64,000 nt of DNA from Halobacillus sp. Nhm2S1 (GCF_019599545.1 NZ_JAIEZV010000006.1:37730-101729), one strand, 5' to 3'. Positions 17,030-25,253 are shown, counted from the stretch's first letter. Translations and numbers: made by a program. The notes: a model not told the origin generated them from the letters alone.

Positions 17030-17611
17030 TTATCTTAAGAAAACGTGGTCGCCGATGACTGTAGTCACTTCTTTGCTGCTCAGATAGTCACTTTGCGCTT
17101 TATCAGGGTTATAGAAAAATAATGACTCGCGGTCGAACCCTTGATAGGCCACAGCTTCGTTAACCGCACGTTTTGACTCAGCGCTTGCCGGCTGATTAAT
17201 TGTCCCGTTAAGAACAGGGGAGAACTGAATGCCGTCATAGATTACGCCATTCAATGAATCTGGGAAAAGGTCACTTTCCACACGGTTCAAAACAACCGTG
17301 GCAACCGCAACTTTACCAGCGTAGATTTCACCCTTGGCCTCTGCTTCTACTAGTCGGGCGAGTAGATCTTTTTCAGATTCACTAAGAGTAACTGGAAGCT
17401 GCAACTGCTCCCCAGGGTGAATCTCTGCATTCGATTTATTGTTCATGGCTTGCAACTGTTTAGCAGAAACACCATGTTTCATAGCTATTTTATAGATTGA
17501 ATCGCCCTTTTGGACGGTGTGAGTGTTAGCGTGGGCAAAACTTTCGACAGGGAAGGAGAAAGCGAGCAAACTAACGGTAGCTATTCCTGTCAGCATCAAT
17601 TTTTTGAACAT
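17030..17611 (-). CDS. LysM plus SleB/CwlJ-type cell-wall hydrolase
   Basis: A 193-residue secreted protein: type I signal peptide (MFKKLMLTGIATVSLLAFSF, cleavage near FAHA), one LysM repeat (about 31-75, 'HTVQKGDSIYKIAMKHG' to 'HPGEQLQLP') and a hydrolase_2 domain (about 85-193) with 'LLARLVEAEAKGEIYAGKVA' and 'FSPVLNGTI'. The Glu in 'VEAEAKGE' is the expected catalytic residue of SleB-type muramidases/transglycosylases. It resembles YkvT-like proteins and may act in vegetative wall turnover or spore-cortex lysis. ATG is placed behind AAGGAGGTAG. Single gene with a terminator. Confidence 0.9.
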   Translation of the reverse strand: MFKKLMLTGIATVSLLAFSFPVESFAHANTHTVQKGDSIYKIAMKHGVSAKQLQAMNNKSNAEIHPGEQLQLPVTLSESEKDLLARLVEAEAKGEIYAGKVAVATVVLNRVESDLFPDSLNGVIYDGIQFSPVLNGTINQPASAESKRAVNEAVAYQGFDRESLFFYNPDKAQSDYLSSKEVTTVIGDHVFLR

Positions 17612-17714
17612 TTAAAATCTACCTCCTTATCAGGTTCCCTAATAAGGTAACATAAGCGGATTGAGAGATTCATTATTAATTCTTTCCATCGTTTCCATGG
17701 AAATTTTCAGTATA

Positions 17715-17742
17715 AAAAGAGGCCCCTAGAGGAGCCTCTTCC
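17715..17742 (-). terminator. Intrinsic terminator after the OsmC-like gene
   Basis: AAGAGGC/GCCTCTT stem with an inner CCCTAGAGG segment. On the minus strand it is followed by TTTTTATA. Confidence 0.78.
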
Positions 17743-17748
17743 CAATTG

Positions 17749-18186
17749 TTAAGCTTTTTGCCAATCTACATTCAGGGTAACCCCTGCTGCTTTCAGTGTT
17801 GTGAAAACAGGACAGCGTTGGTCAACGGTTTTTTGAAGCTCTTCGATACGCTCTTGGGGTTCTGATGTTTCTACTTCCGCTTTAATGTTCACCGTGTCAA
17901 AGTAAGGCTTTACATCTGCCGTCCCCATCAACCCTCGCATATCCAGAGTTCCATTGATATCAAACGAAATGCTTTGAAGATCAAAGTTCATTTCCTTCGC
18001 CACCATGTTCGCAACGACCGTTTCACAGCCTGCGAGCGAACCTAACATCGTTGCAAGTGGATCAGCACCTTCATCTGTTCCCCCCATTTGCTTCGGTTCA
18101 TCAATCGTTAATGAATGTTTTCCAGCCTGGATCTCTGATTTCATCCCATGGGACTTACTCGTAATGGATACTTTATGTTCTGACAT
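17749..18186 (-). CDS. OsmC/Ohr-family protein
   Basis: A 145-residue protein of the OsmC fold. 'GGTDEGADPLATMLGSLAGCETVVANMVAKEM' carries the first redox cysteine on the central helix, and 'VDQRCPVFTTLKAAGV' the second; a Cys pair of this type reduces organic hydroperoxides in the family. Start is ATG 18186 behind AAGGAGGAA; the longer frame lacks a site. A sigma-B-like promoter lies upstream. YhfA/OsmC-like subfamily is more likely than true Ohr. Confidence 0.88.
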   Translation of the reverse strand: MSEHKVSITSKSHGMKSEIQAGKHSLTIDEPKQMGGTDEGADPLATMLGSLAGCETVVANMVAKEMNFDLQSISFDINGTLDMRGLMGTADVKPYFDTVNIKAEVETSEPQERIEELQKTVDQRCPVFTTLKAAGVTLNVDWQKA

Positions 18187-18224
18187 GTCCGATTCCTCCT
18201 TGTTGTTCGTTACAGGGATACTAT

Positions 18225-18248
18225 ACACCCTGTTCACTTGTTACAAAC
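18225..18248 (-). promoter_or_regulatory. Candidate sigma-B promoter for the OsmC-like gene
   Basis: On the minus strand GTTTGT and GGGTGT are 12 bases apart, close to the sigma-B pattern GTTTAA-N12-14-GGGTAT. An overlapping sigma-A reading (TTGTAA-15-TATAGT) is also possible. Confidence 0.35.
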
Positions 18249-18322
18249 CTTCTGTGCTCAACATTGTAATCTGTCTTACATAAGAGGCAGGATAATTCTA
18301 TTCCCATAGAGCGTGTGCTATC

Positions 18323-18348
18323 GTCTAAAGGGAGATCAAATAGGGTAA
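18323..18348 (+). promoter_or_regulatory. Candidate sigma-B promoter for the CDP-alcohol transferase gene
   Basis: GTCTAA (18323-18328) and GGGTAA (18343-18348) are 14 bases apart, matching the sigma-B consensus with two differences. It lies 47 bases before the start codon. Confidence 0.45.
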
Positions 18349-18394
18349 AGTGGTAACAAGACGTTGTTATTATTTGCTAAAGCAGGTGTTTTTT

Positions 18395-18976
18395 ATGCTC
18401 GATACACACGCAAGGAAATTCGTTCAGCCGTCCATTGAACGTACCGCTTCTTACTTTCTGCAAAAAGGGCGCACAGCCAACGAGATTACAGTGCTCGCCT
18501 TGTTCGTCGGTCTTGCCACAAGTGCACTTTATGTGCTCGGTTTTCCGATTTTGGCGGTTGTATTCTTATGGCTTTCCGGATTTCTGGACGCCGTGGACGG
18601 GACGATGGCCAGAAACACAAAAACCTCCCCCTTCGGAACCGTGATGGATATTACATTCGACCGGATCGTTGAAATCGGGATGATTATCGCTATCGCTTAT
18701 GTTCATCCAGAGGTTTTATGGCCGCTTCTCCTTCTCAGCGTTTCCATTATCGTTTCTATGACCATCTTTTTAGTCGTAGGAGCCGTATCAGAAAAGGCAG
18801 GAATCAAATCCTTTTATTATCAAGCAGGGCTTGCAGAGCGAACAGAAGGATTCGTTCTATTTAGCGTGATGCTCTTATTCCCTTCCTTCCTTTTCTGGTC
18901 CACGCTTTTGTTCTTTGCCGTTGAATTGTTTACAGGAATCCAGCGGTTCATGGAAGCAAAACGGATATTAAAATAA
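18395..18976 (+). CDS. CDP-alcohol phosphatidyltransferase
   Basis: A 193-residue membrane enzyme. The complete catalytic motif DG-x2-AR-x8-G-x3-D-x3-D is present: DAVDGTMARN, then the spaced G and two Asp in 'FGTVMDITFD'. About five helices surround it. The reaction joins a CDP-diacylglycerol to an alcohol (glycerol phosphate, serine, inositol phosphate or similar). The true PgsA is normally elsewhere, so this is probably a second, accessory phospholipid enzyme; the alcohol is unknown. Start is ATG 18395 with AGCAGGTG upstream. It is preceded by a sigma-B-like promoter, which would link it to general stress. Confidence 0.88.
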   Translation: MLDTHARKFVQPSIERTASYFLQKGRTANEITVLALFVGLATSALYVLGFPILAVVFLWLSGFLDAVDGTMARNTKTSPFGTVMDITFDRIVEIGMIIAIAYVHPEVLWPLLLLSVSIIVSMTIFLVVGAVSEKAGIKSFYYQAGLAERTEGFVLFSVMLLFPSFLFWSTLLFFAVELFTGIQRFMEAKRILK

Positions 18977-19024
18977 AACCCATTTTGGCTTATGTAACCA
19001 CTAAGCCGAGGTGGGTTTTTGTTT
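18975..19024. terminator. Bidirectional terminator
   Basis: AAAACCCA...TTGGCTT pairs with AAGCC...TGGGTTTT across a 12-base loop, with a long T run on the plus strand, between convergent genes. Confidence 0.82.
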
Positions 19025-19676
19025 TTTCTGCATCGATGGATAATACGTGGTCCTTTTTTAAATAGCCTTCCTTTTTTAAACGACTGATTTCCGCACTTGT
19101 CGTTTCCCTTGTCGCCCCAATCATCGTCGCAATGTCCTGATGAGTCAACTTCATCTCAACGGTCTGCCACTCCTGATGACGACGGCCGCTTTTTTCACTA
19201 AGCATGAGCAGCAAATATAAAATTCGTTCGCGCACCTCACCTAAAGCAATTTTTTCACTTCTCCTGTAAAAATCGTTCAACTTTGAAGAAAGCAACTGCA
19301 CGAGACGAAGAGTGATTTTCGGGTACTTTTCCATGAATCGTTCAAACTCTTCCCGGCCCATCAGACAAACATATGTATCGGTCATTGCCTCCGCGTACAT
19401 TTCATAATCCGTCAGGGTCAGCGTTGAAGCTTCGCCAAAGAGATTCCCGTCTTTCAAAATGTCGAGGGTAAACTGTTTTCCTTCTTTATTTGTCCGATAT
19501 AATCGGATTTGACCTTTTTTCAATATATATAAATGCTCAGCCGGGTGTTCAGGGGAAAGGATGACTTCCCCCTTCCCTACTTTTTTCATTTCACTGATCG
19601 CATCGACATCCATCAGTTCTTCTTTAGTTAACTCTTCAAATAAATTAACTTCTGATAAGAGGGTCTGTTTATCCAT
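18990..19676 (-). CDS. Crp/Fnr-family transcriptional regulator
   Basis: A 228-residue protein: cyclic-nucleotide-binding fold (about 10-130; 'PAEHLYILKKGQIRLYR', 'LKDGNLFGEAST'), dimerisation helix, and a winged helix with 'HQDIATMIGATRETTSAEISRLKKEGYL'. It has no N-terminal cysteine cluster, so it is not an Fnr oxygen sensor, and the cNMP-contact residues are not complete. Its signal is therefore open. ATG 19676 is seven bases behind GGGG; ATG 19679 is also possible. The end overlaps the terminator shared with the convergent gene. Confidence 0.88.
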   Translation of the reverse strand: MDKQTLLSEVNLFEELTKEELMDVDAISEMKKVGKGEVILSPEHPAEHLYILKKGQIRLYRTNKEGKQFTLDILKDGNLFGEASTLTLTDYEMYAEAMTDTYVCLMGREEFERFMEKYPKITLRLVQLLSSKLNDFYRRSEKIALGEVRERILYLLLMLSEKSGRRHQEWQTVEMKLTHQDIATMIGATRETTSAEISRLKKEGYLKKDHVLSIDAEKTKTHLGLVVT

Positions 19677-19732
19677 CATTCCACCCCTTTCACTACCAAC
19701 AATATACTTGATTCATAGGCGAGCTTGCAAAA

Positions 19733-20689
19733 CTAAACGTCCAAAGTCGCTTCCCCTACTCGCTTCACACCACGGATGCTCGAGAAGTCTTCGACAAGCT
19801 TTAGAAGCGCACGATCCTTTTCTTTCGCTTCAATCATAAAATCAACGGGGGTGTTGAGAGCCTTCAATTCTTTTAAGAGAGGACGAATGAAATCAGCATC
19901 CACAAAATCAGCATGACTCCTGTACGCCTTTTCCGATTTTGGCGACGAAATATGAATCTTAGGTGGTAAACCAAGCCTGTCCCACGTTTTATAAAAGCGC
20001 GGCAGAATTTCAGACAGCGGCTCATCTTCCGTGTGATTGGCCATGTAATGATGATAGTCGAACATCATGGGGATCTCTTCTTTTTCACAGACATCAAGGG
20101 TTTCCGTTGTCGTATACGTTTTATCATCATTTTCGAGTGTCATCTGCTGTTTAATTGGAGCCGGCAATTTCTTTACATTTTCATGAAAACGGGCAACGGC
20201 TGCTTGTTTATCCCCATACGCTCCGCCCACATGCAAGTTGATATGAGATTCATTGTGAAGCCCCATCGCTTTAAGCATCGCATAATGGTACTCCATATCC
20301 TGGACAGCATTGTCTGTCACATGGGGACGGTCACTTGTAAAAAGGGTGAATTGGTTCGGATGAAAACTCGTGCGCATATTGTGCGCCCGTACCAGTTCGC
20401 CGATTTCCTCGAAAAGATGGCGAAAAGGCTCGATGTAATCCCACTCCACCTCATCATGAGTCGCAAGTGGAATGATGGATGAAGAAAAGCGGTACAGATG
20501 GATCTCCCTCGCAATGTTGTAATGGATGATTCGACGAGTGCGCTCCAAATTCATTTCCGCAATTTTGTGAAGCTGCTTTATGGCTGCTTCATGCCCCAGC
20601 TTCTTATAACGTGCAAATGTCATCGTCTTCGCAGGTGTCGCTTCCCATAGGTCGAGCGCATGCGATACGTAGCCAAACCGGATGATCAT
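19733..20689 (-). CDS. uvsE: UV DNA damage endonuclease
   Basis: A 318-residue TIM-barrel endonuclease of the UvsE/Uve1 family. Family signs are 'MIIRFGYVSHAL' at the start, 'LERTRRIIHYNIAREIHLYRFSS', 'MRTSFHPNQFTL', 'INLHVGGAYGDK', 'LENDDKTYTT', 'MMFDYHH' and 'KIHISSP'; the His, Glu and Asp in these blocks bind the three-metal centre. It nicks 5' of UV photoproducts and starts a repair route separate from UvrABC. ATG is preceded by AAAGGAGC. The small open frame just upstream may be co-transcribed. Confidence 0.95.
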   Translation of the reverse strand: MIIRFGYVSHALDLWEATPAKTMTFARYKKLGHEAAIKQLHKIAEMNLERTRRIIHYNIAREIHLYRFSSSIIPLATHDEVEWDYIEPFRHLFEEIGELVRAHNMRTSFHPNQFTLFTSDRPHVTDNAVQDMEYHYAMLKAMGLHNESHINLHVGGAYGDKQAAVARFHENVKKLPAPIKQQMTLENDDKTYTTTETLDVCEKEEIPMMFDYHHYMANHTEDEPLSEILPRFYKTWDRLGLPPKIHISSPKSEKAYRSHADFVDADFIRPLLKELKALNTPVDFMIEAKEKDRALLKLVEDFSSIRGVKRVGEATLDV

Positions 20690-20722
20690 ACAAAAGCTCC
20701 TTTACCGAGTAAATTGATACCT

Positions 20723-20866
20723 TTATGTTCCCCATATTTGGTGGGAATAACATAAGGGTCGGTTTGCGGAGTGTTGCTGGCGGCTCACTCTTCCTGCGCG
20801 TAACTCGCTCAGCAGCATTCCTAAATGGTTAATATCAGGTGGGATGACGCGGGGTTTTATGATCAT
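20723..20866 (-). CDS. Possible small protein upstream of uvsE
   Basis: A 47-codon frame with AAAGGAG seven bases before an ATG, reading MIIKPRVIPPDINHLGMLLSEL. It ends 33 bases before uvsE and on the same strand. No family is recognised. The last third is Arg/His-rich and looks less protein-like. The strong ribosome site is the main support. Confidence 0.35.
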   Translation of the reverse strand: MIIKPRVIPPDINHLGMLLSELRAGRVSRQQHSANRPLCYSHQIWGT

Positions 20867-20917
20867 GATTCCGCTCCTTTCTCCTCTATTAAAATCCATC
20901 CTCACTTCTTGGTCCAT

Positions 20918-20949
20918 AAAAAAAAAGACTGCCATCTAAGGGCAGTCTT
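20918..20949 (-). terminator. Intrinsic terminator after the aldo-keto reductase gene
   Basis: AAGACTGCC/GGCAGTCTT stem with a 7-base loop; on the minus strand it is followed by TTTTTTTT. Confidence 0.9.
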
Positions 20950-20956
20950 CCTCTAC

Positions 20957-21781
20957 TTATCGTACGTTCATTTCAGATGGTTTCGGGCCTTTACGCTCGC
21001 CACGGTCCAACTTATTAATCGCAGCCATTTCGTCAGCTGTCAGGTCAAAATCAAACACGTCGAAGTTTTCTTCGATGCGGGATGGTGTGACAGACTTCGG
21101 AATAACGACCGTGTCGTTTTGCAGGTGCCAGCGGATGATGACTTGTGCTGGTGTTTTGCCGTGCTTTTCAGCGATGGACTGGATTGTATCGTTTTTCAAT
21201 ACTTCTCCACCTTGCATCAACGGGCTCCATGCTTCAAGCAGAATGCCATTGTCGCGGCAGAAGTCTTTCAGTTCGTTTTGTGCCAGGAATGGGTGGCACT
21301 CCACCTGGTTGACCGCCGGCTTCACTTCACACTCGTCAAGTAGACGCTGCAAGTGGTCGATATCAAAGTTACATACGCCGATGGCTTTGACTTTGCCATC
21401 TTTTTGCAGCTGTTCAAGTGCTTTGTATGTTTCCACGTAATCATCGTATTCTGGTGTCGGCCAGTGGATCAAATAAAGGTCCACATAGTCTAAGCCAAGT
21501 TTATCAAGGCTCGTTTCAAAAGCCTTCAATGTATTTTCATATCCTTGGTCTGTGTTCCAGACCTTTGTCGTAATGAACAATTCGTCACGAGCTACACCAC
21601 TCTGGCGGATCGCTTCACCGACTTGTTTTTCGTTCCCATAAATCGCAGCTGTATCAATCGAACGGTAGCCTGTTTCAATCGCTTTTGTAACGGCTGGAAC
21701 CGCGTCTTTTTCTTCGACTTGCCAAACACCAAAGCCTAGTTGAGGCATTTCAATGGTGCTATGTAGCGTAACTGTCTTCAT
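20957..21781 (-). CDS. Aldo/keto reductase
   Basis: A 274-residue NADPH-dependent reductase of the YvgN/AKR5 type. The catalytic tetrad is visible: Asp in 'SIDTAAIYGNE', the Tyr in the same segment, Lys in 'FITTKVWN' and His in 'YLIHWP'. The cofactor strand 'VIPKSVTPSRIEEN' holds the NADPH-phosphate binding residues. Likely role is detoxification of aldehydes such as methylglyoxal. Start ATG is behind AAAAGGAGAA. Single-gene unit with a terminator. Confidence 0.93.
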   Translation of the reverse strand: MKTVTLHSTIEMPQLGFGVWQVEEKDAVPAVTKAIETGYRSIDTAAIYGNEKQVGEAIRQSGVARDELFITTKVWNTDQGYENTLKAFETSLDKLGLDYVDLYLIHWPTPEYDDYVETYKALEQLQKDGKVKAIGVCNFDIDHLQRLLDECEVKPAVNQVECHPFLAQNELKDFCRDNGILLEAWSPLMQGGEVLKNDTIQSIAEKHGKTPAQVIIRWHLQNDTVVIPKSVTPSRIEENFDVFDFDLTADEMAAINKLDRGERKGPKPSEMNVR

Positions 21782-21869
21782 TGATCATTCTCCTTTTCTT
21801 GTAAAGGTTTTACATGGGTAAGTGTAGCATAGCGAGTCCTCACAAGCTTTCATTTTGCTCATGGACAAG

Positions 21870-21897
21870 AAAAAACTCCCCGCAGAAGCAGGAAGTT
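21870..21897 (-). terminator. Intrinsic terminator after the SAM hydrolase gene
   Basis: On the minus strand AACTTCCTGC pairs with GCGGGGAGTT (two mismatches) around TTCT and is followed by TTTTC. Confidence 0.75.
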
Positions 21898-22735
21898 ATT
21901 TTTCAAAGTGGATGGTCCAATTCGAACCTGTACGAATATTGTAAGCCCTGGCAAATGAGCCTTGGTTGATCGCCACCGCTAAGTTATCAAGGCTGTTCAC
22001 ATAGACGAGCGGCTCGCCTTTATGAGTATCTGCAAACGAGCGTCCGAAGGTCATGGAATTATGATAAACTTCATCTCCATTATGCAAAATAGACACATTC
22101 AGGGTGTCTCCATAATGGACTCCCATTTGCTTGAAAAAGTCCCTCGGAATGTTTGTCCAAAGGTTGCCGAAGCGGATATCAAGGATATCAATGATGCCTG
22201 AGACTTTAGATTCTTGAATATCAGGATCTTTGACGGAAATCCGCTCAATGGAATGTGGCTTAAGGGCAGGTCCGACTTCTTCAAAGGTGATGACTCCGGC
22301 CGCCAGACGTGCTCCGGTATAGGCGTAAACATCTCTGCCATGAAATGTGTAGGACTCTCCGGACCTTGGCAGGCGGTTCACTTTTTCATCGATTTCCCTA
22401 ACCTCAACGATTCCTTCGGTCCGGGCGATATGGGTCAGTGTTCCATTATCCGGGGTGATGACAAAATGACCGGAACCTGTTTTCACACCAATACTCTTTC
22501 GCGTCGATCCTACACCGGGATCGACGACAGAAACGAATACCGTCCCTTCTGTCCAGTAAGCCATCGTCTGCCAAAGTCTGTAAGACCCTTCCCAAATATT
22601 GAATGGTGGAATGTCATGCGTCAAATCGAAGATCGACAATTGATGATCTACAGAATGCGCCACCCCATGCATGGCACTTACGGCTCCATCACTGATTCCA
22701 AAATCTGATTGCAAAACTAACGCTCTCGTCATCAT
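21896..22735 (-). CDS. SAM hydrolase (SAM hydroxide adenosyltransferase, DUF62)
   Basis: A 279-residue member of the family that includes the chlorinase and fluorinase enzymes. Conserved blocks: 'LQSDFGISDGAVSAMHGV', 'DLTHDIPPFNIWEGSY', 'VSVVDPGVGSTRK', 'ITPDNGTL' and 'FHGRDVYA'. The common non-halogenating members split S-adenosylmethionine into adenosine and methionine using water. The halogenase-specific loop is not evident, so hydrolysis is more likely. Start is ATG 22735 or 22732 behind AAGGTGGGGG. Single-gene unit. Confidence 0.88.
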   Translation of the reverse strand: MMTRALVLQSDFGISDGAVSAMHGVAHSVDHQLSIFDLTHDIPPFNIWEGSYRLWQTMAYWTEGTVFVSVVDPGVGSTRKSIGVKTGSGHFVITPDNGTLTHIARTEGIVEVREIDEKVNRLPRSGESYTFHGRDVYAYTGARLAAGVITFEEVGPALKPHSIERISVKDPDIQESKVSGIIDILDIRFGNLWTNIPRDFFKQMGVHYGDTLNVSILHNGDEVYHNSMTFGRSFADTHKGEPLVYVNSLDNLAVAINQGSFARAYNIRTGSNWTIHFEK

Positions 22736-22792
22736 ACCCCCACCTTTTTTCATTAAATAATGAATATTCTAACATATAAAAAAGACAAATAG

Positions 22793-22836
22793 AAAAAAGT
22801 ACCCGCAAGAACTCAAGGTTTCGCTGGTACTTTTGG
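22793..22836 (-). terminator. Intrinsic terminator overlapping the end of the DUF1189-like gene
   Basis: AAAAGTACC-GC on the minus strand pairs with GC-GGTACTTTT around an 18-base loop. The stop codon of the gene lies in the loop. Confidence 0.7.
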
Positions 22837-23301
22837 ATAAACCGTAATCATCTTATACATGTAAGACACGAAAATCACCATAAAGATGAGGGCGCTGATG
22901 GCATTCGGAACGGTTAAATATTTTAATAATACGCTTAAGATCAAAGGCAGTGTACAAGCATAGGCAGTCAACTTCCACAACTGCTGGTATGCAAGCTTCC
23001 GGGAAAGAGCTTTTCGCATCAGCAGGCTTCCACCGGCAAGAATGGATACTCCGACAAGGATAAGAAAAACAATCAGCAGAGGATAGAAAACGAGAAACTG
23101 TGTAATGTACATCCCCCGTGATACCTCTGTCAGATTCGTCTCCAAATACAAAATCGATGTAACCATGTCCGGTAAAAACAGGAGCAGTAGCAATACGAAC
23201 AAATAACCGATTGTATGGGTGATGCCTTTCCGGTTCAAGTGGAACATTGCTTCTTTTTTCGGCAAACGTAAGCTGTTGATTAGTGAATCCAAAAAACCCA
23301 T
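22813..23301 (-). CDS. Four-helix membrane protein, DUF1189-like
   Basis: A 162-residue protein with an N-terminal cytoplasmic segment ('DSLINSLRLPKKEAMFHLNRKG') and four hydrophobic helices (about 30-55, 68-92, 108-125, 132-150). The layout fits a short form of the DUF1189 membrane family found in Bacilli; I could not confirm this by search. It precedes no recognised partner. The YuzB-like gene lies 14 bases upstream on the same strand, so both may be one transcript. Confidence 0.65.
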   Translation of the reverse strand: MGFLDSLINSLRLPKKEAMFHLNRKGITHTIGYLFVLLLLLFLPDMVTSILYLETNLTEVSRGMYITQFLVFYPLLIVFLILVGVSILAGGSLLMRKALSRKLAYQQLWKLTAYACTLPLILSVLLKYLTVPNAISALIFMVIFVSYMYKMITVYPKVPAKP

Positions 23302-23315
23302 CGTCTTCCCCTGCC

Positions 23316-23564
23316 TTACTCAGCGTAAATTGCTAATTCTTCTTCGATTTTCGTACGGATTTTCTGCAATGCTTCTTCGGGCGTCTTTCCAAATACCCGC
23401 TGGTTGTTAACAAGCGCGTAAGGACGGAGGGCACACATGCCGCAGAAGGATAGGCATTCACTAATGAGTACCGCCACTTCCGGGTATTCGGATTCAATGA
23501 TACTTTCGATATCCATTTCATTGATTAAGTTCCCATCACAAACTTCAACAACGACAATTCCCAT
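23316..23564 (-). CDS. YuzB-like protein (DUF1450)
   Basis: An 82-residue protein with Cys9 and 'SECLSFCGMC' (Cys37, 41, 44). The four cysteines in a thioredoxin-like ferredoxin layout resemble small [2Fe-2S] proteins, but iron-sulfur binding is inference. Start ATG is behind AGGAGGAAGCACC. It is widespread in Bacilli, and no function is established. Co-transcription with the membrane protein downstream is likely. Confidence 0.85.
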   Translation of the reverse strand: MGIVVVEVCDGNLINEMDIESIIESEYPEVAVLISECLSFCGMCALRPYALVNNQRVFGKTPEEALQKIRTKIEEELAIYAE

Positions 23565-23597
23565 GGTGCTTCCTCCTTTCTAAGGTGTCAGTATGAT

Positions 23598-24530
23598 TTA
23601 TAGGCCTAAAATCGCTCGTGCGTCTTTTTCATCCTGGTGCATTTGTTCGATCAATGCATCCATTCCGTCGAAATTCTCCTCATCGCGCATGTGGCGTAAG
23701 AATTGGACGGTCACTTTATGGTCATAAAGGTCGCCGGAAAAATCCAGAAGGTAAGCTTCCACTTTATAAGAATCACCGTTGACCGTTGGACGATAACCGG
23801 CACTAATCAACGTGTAATAGTATTCAGGGGCTTCCTGTACTTTTTTGACAAGGCCGAGGTAGACTCCTGGTTTCACTTTGACATATTCATCAATCCCGCC
23901 GACGTTCAATGTCGGAAAGCCTAATTGTCTGCCAAGCTGCTCCCCTTTCTCCACGACTCCTGTGATCTCAAAAGGTCGTCCAAGCATCGCCTGAGCAGCT
24001 TCCATTCGTCCTTGTGTCACATGCGTGCGGATATCCGTACTGCTCACTTTTCTGTCATGAAGCTGGACACCTGGGACGATTGAGACACCAGCACCGATTT
24101 GCTGACACAGTTCTGCCAGCCCTTCAGCGTCCGACCCTCTCCCTTTACCGAAGCGGAAGTCCTCCCCGACGATCACATGACGGACGTTCAATCGGCTCAA
24201 GTGCTGAAGCACGAATTCTTCAGGAGATGTCTTTGCGTATTCTTTTGTAAAATGGACGTGATAATAACGATCGACACCGAACTGCTCCAAGCGGGTTTGA
24301 CGGTCTTCAATCGTTGATAATGAATATTTGAATGATTCATCGCCTCTCAGGACCCATTTCGGGTGATCAGAAAAACCGTACACAGCGATTTTATCTTCCT
24401 CTGTCGCCAGCCTTTCTGCTTCCTGCAATAGAGACTGATGCCCTAAATGCACACCATCCATCTTCCCGATGATCAATACGACGGGCTCTGAGTTGTGAGG
24501 CGGTTGTCCTTGTACTTCAATCATTTCCAT
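23598..24530 (-). CDS. RibF-like bifunctional FAD synthetase/riboflavin kinase
   Basis: About 310 residues with both RibF domains: an N-terminal adenylyltransferase with 'GKMDGVHLGHQSLL' (the HxGH nucleotidyl site), and a C-terminal flavokinase from about residue 185 with 'GRPFEITGVVEKGEQLGRQLGFPTLN'. It would turn riboflavin into FMN and FAD. The usual ribF lies between truB and rpsO, which are not here, so this is probably a second copy. The first motif has Met where Phe is usual. Start is ATG 24530 or the TTG at 24536; the GAAGGGGA site does not decide between them. Confidence 0.83.
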   Translation of the reverse strand: MEMIEVQGQPPHNSEPVVLIIGKMDGVHLGHQSLLQEAERLATEEDKIAVYGFSDHPKWVLRGDESFKYSLSTIEDRQTRLEQFGVDRYYHVHFTKEYAKTSPEEFVLQHLSRLNVRHVIVGEDFRFGKGRGSDAEGLAELCQQIGAGVSIVPGVQLHDRKVSSTDIRTHVTQGRMEAAQAMLGRPFEITGVVEKGEQLGRQLGFPTLNVGGIDEYVKVKPGVYLGLVKKVQEAPEYYYTLISAGYRPTVNGDSYKVEAYLLDFSGDLYDHKVTVQFLRHMRDEENFDGMDALIEQMHQDEKDARAILGL

Positions 24531-24673
24531 TTGCAAAGCATCCCCTTCAACCTGTTGATTAAACCTATTAATTATATAATATCCATTCTTATTTAATCAA
24601 GCTTTATCACTTTTTGCAATCATTCTGCCCCTTTATTTGTTATGATGAACAAAAAAGAAGGGGCGGGTCGTCG

Positions 24674-25213
24674 ATGATTGAAAAAGCGAAAGCATTCGCA
24701 GCTAAAGCCCATGAGGGGCAAAAGCGTAAAAACTCTTCGGAAGACTATGTGGTCCATCCCATCCGGGTTGCGGCTCTTTTGGAACATGCAGGCTTTCGTG
24801 AAGAAGTGATTAGTGCCGGATACCTCCATGATGTGGTTGAAGATACTTCCTACACTTTAAAGGATATTGAACGTGAATTCGGTTTGGACATCAAAAATCT
24901 CGTCGCCGCTCATACTGAAGATAAAAGCAAGTCATGGAAAGAACGAAAACAGCATACAATCGAGACAGTCAGGGAAGGTTCGTTTGAATTGAAAGCGTTG
25001 ATTGTAGCTGACAAGCTGGATAACTTACGCTCTCTGCAAAAAGACATAGAAACCTATGGCAACGAAGTCTGGAATAACTTTAACGCAGGTGCCCATGCAC
25101 AAAAATGGTACAACCAATCCATCGTCGAAGGAATGACAAACGGACTGAAATCTGAAGAGGTCCCGGGTTATTTTGATGAGTATAAACAACTCGTTGAACA
25201 AACGTTTGATTAA
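24674..25213 (+). CDS. HD-domain hydrolase, MESH1/SpoT-like
   Basis: A 179-residue single HD domain. Metal and phosphate residues appear in 'AHEGQKRKNSSEDYVVHPIRVA', 'SAGYLHDVVEDTSYT' (the HD pair), and 'IVADKLDNLRSL'. These match the (p)ppGpp hydrolase part of Rel/SpoT and the small MESH1-like enzymes. Substrate could be ppGpp or another nucleotide. Start is ATG 24674 with AAGGGGCGGG upstream; earlier in-frame codons have no site. Single gene, followed by a bidirectional terminator. Confidence 0.88.
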   Translation: MIEKAKAFAAKAHEGQKRKNSSEDYVVHPIRVAALLEHAGFREEVISAGYLHDVVEDTSYTLKDIEREFGLDIKNLVAAHTEDKSKSWKERKQHTIETVREGSFELKALIVADKLDNLRSLQKDIETYGNEVWNNFNAGAHAQKWYNQSIVEGMTNGLKSEEVPGYFDEYKQLVEQTFD

Positions 25214-25217
25214 CAGG

Positions 25218-25253
25218 AAAAATCCAGTCTCTGTGACCGAGACTGGATTTTTT
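25218..25253. terminator. Bidirectional terminator
   Basis: AATCCAGTCTC/GAGACTGGATT perfect stem with a 7-base loop, A run before and T run after. It separates the convergent HD and Mur-ligase genes. Confidence 0.93.

Noticed and set aside
20825..21343. 172-codon frame antisense to the aldo-keto reductase
   Set aside because: Antisense to conserved catalytic motifs; Cys/His/Phe-rich composition typical of shadow frames.
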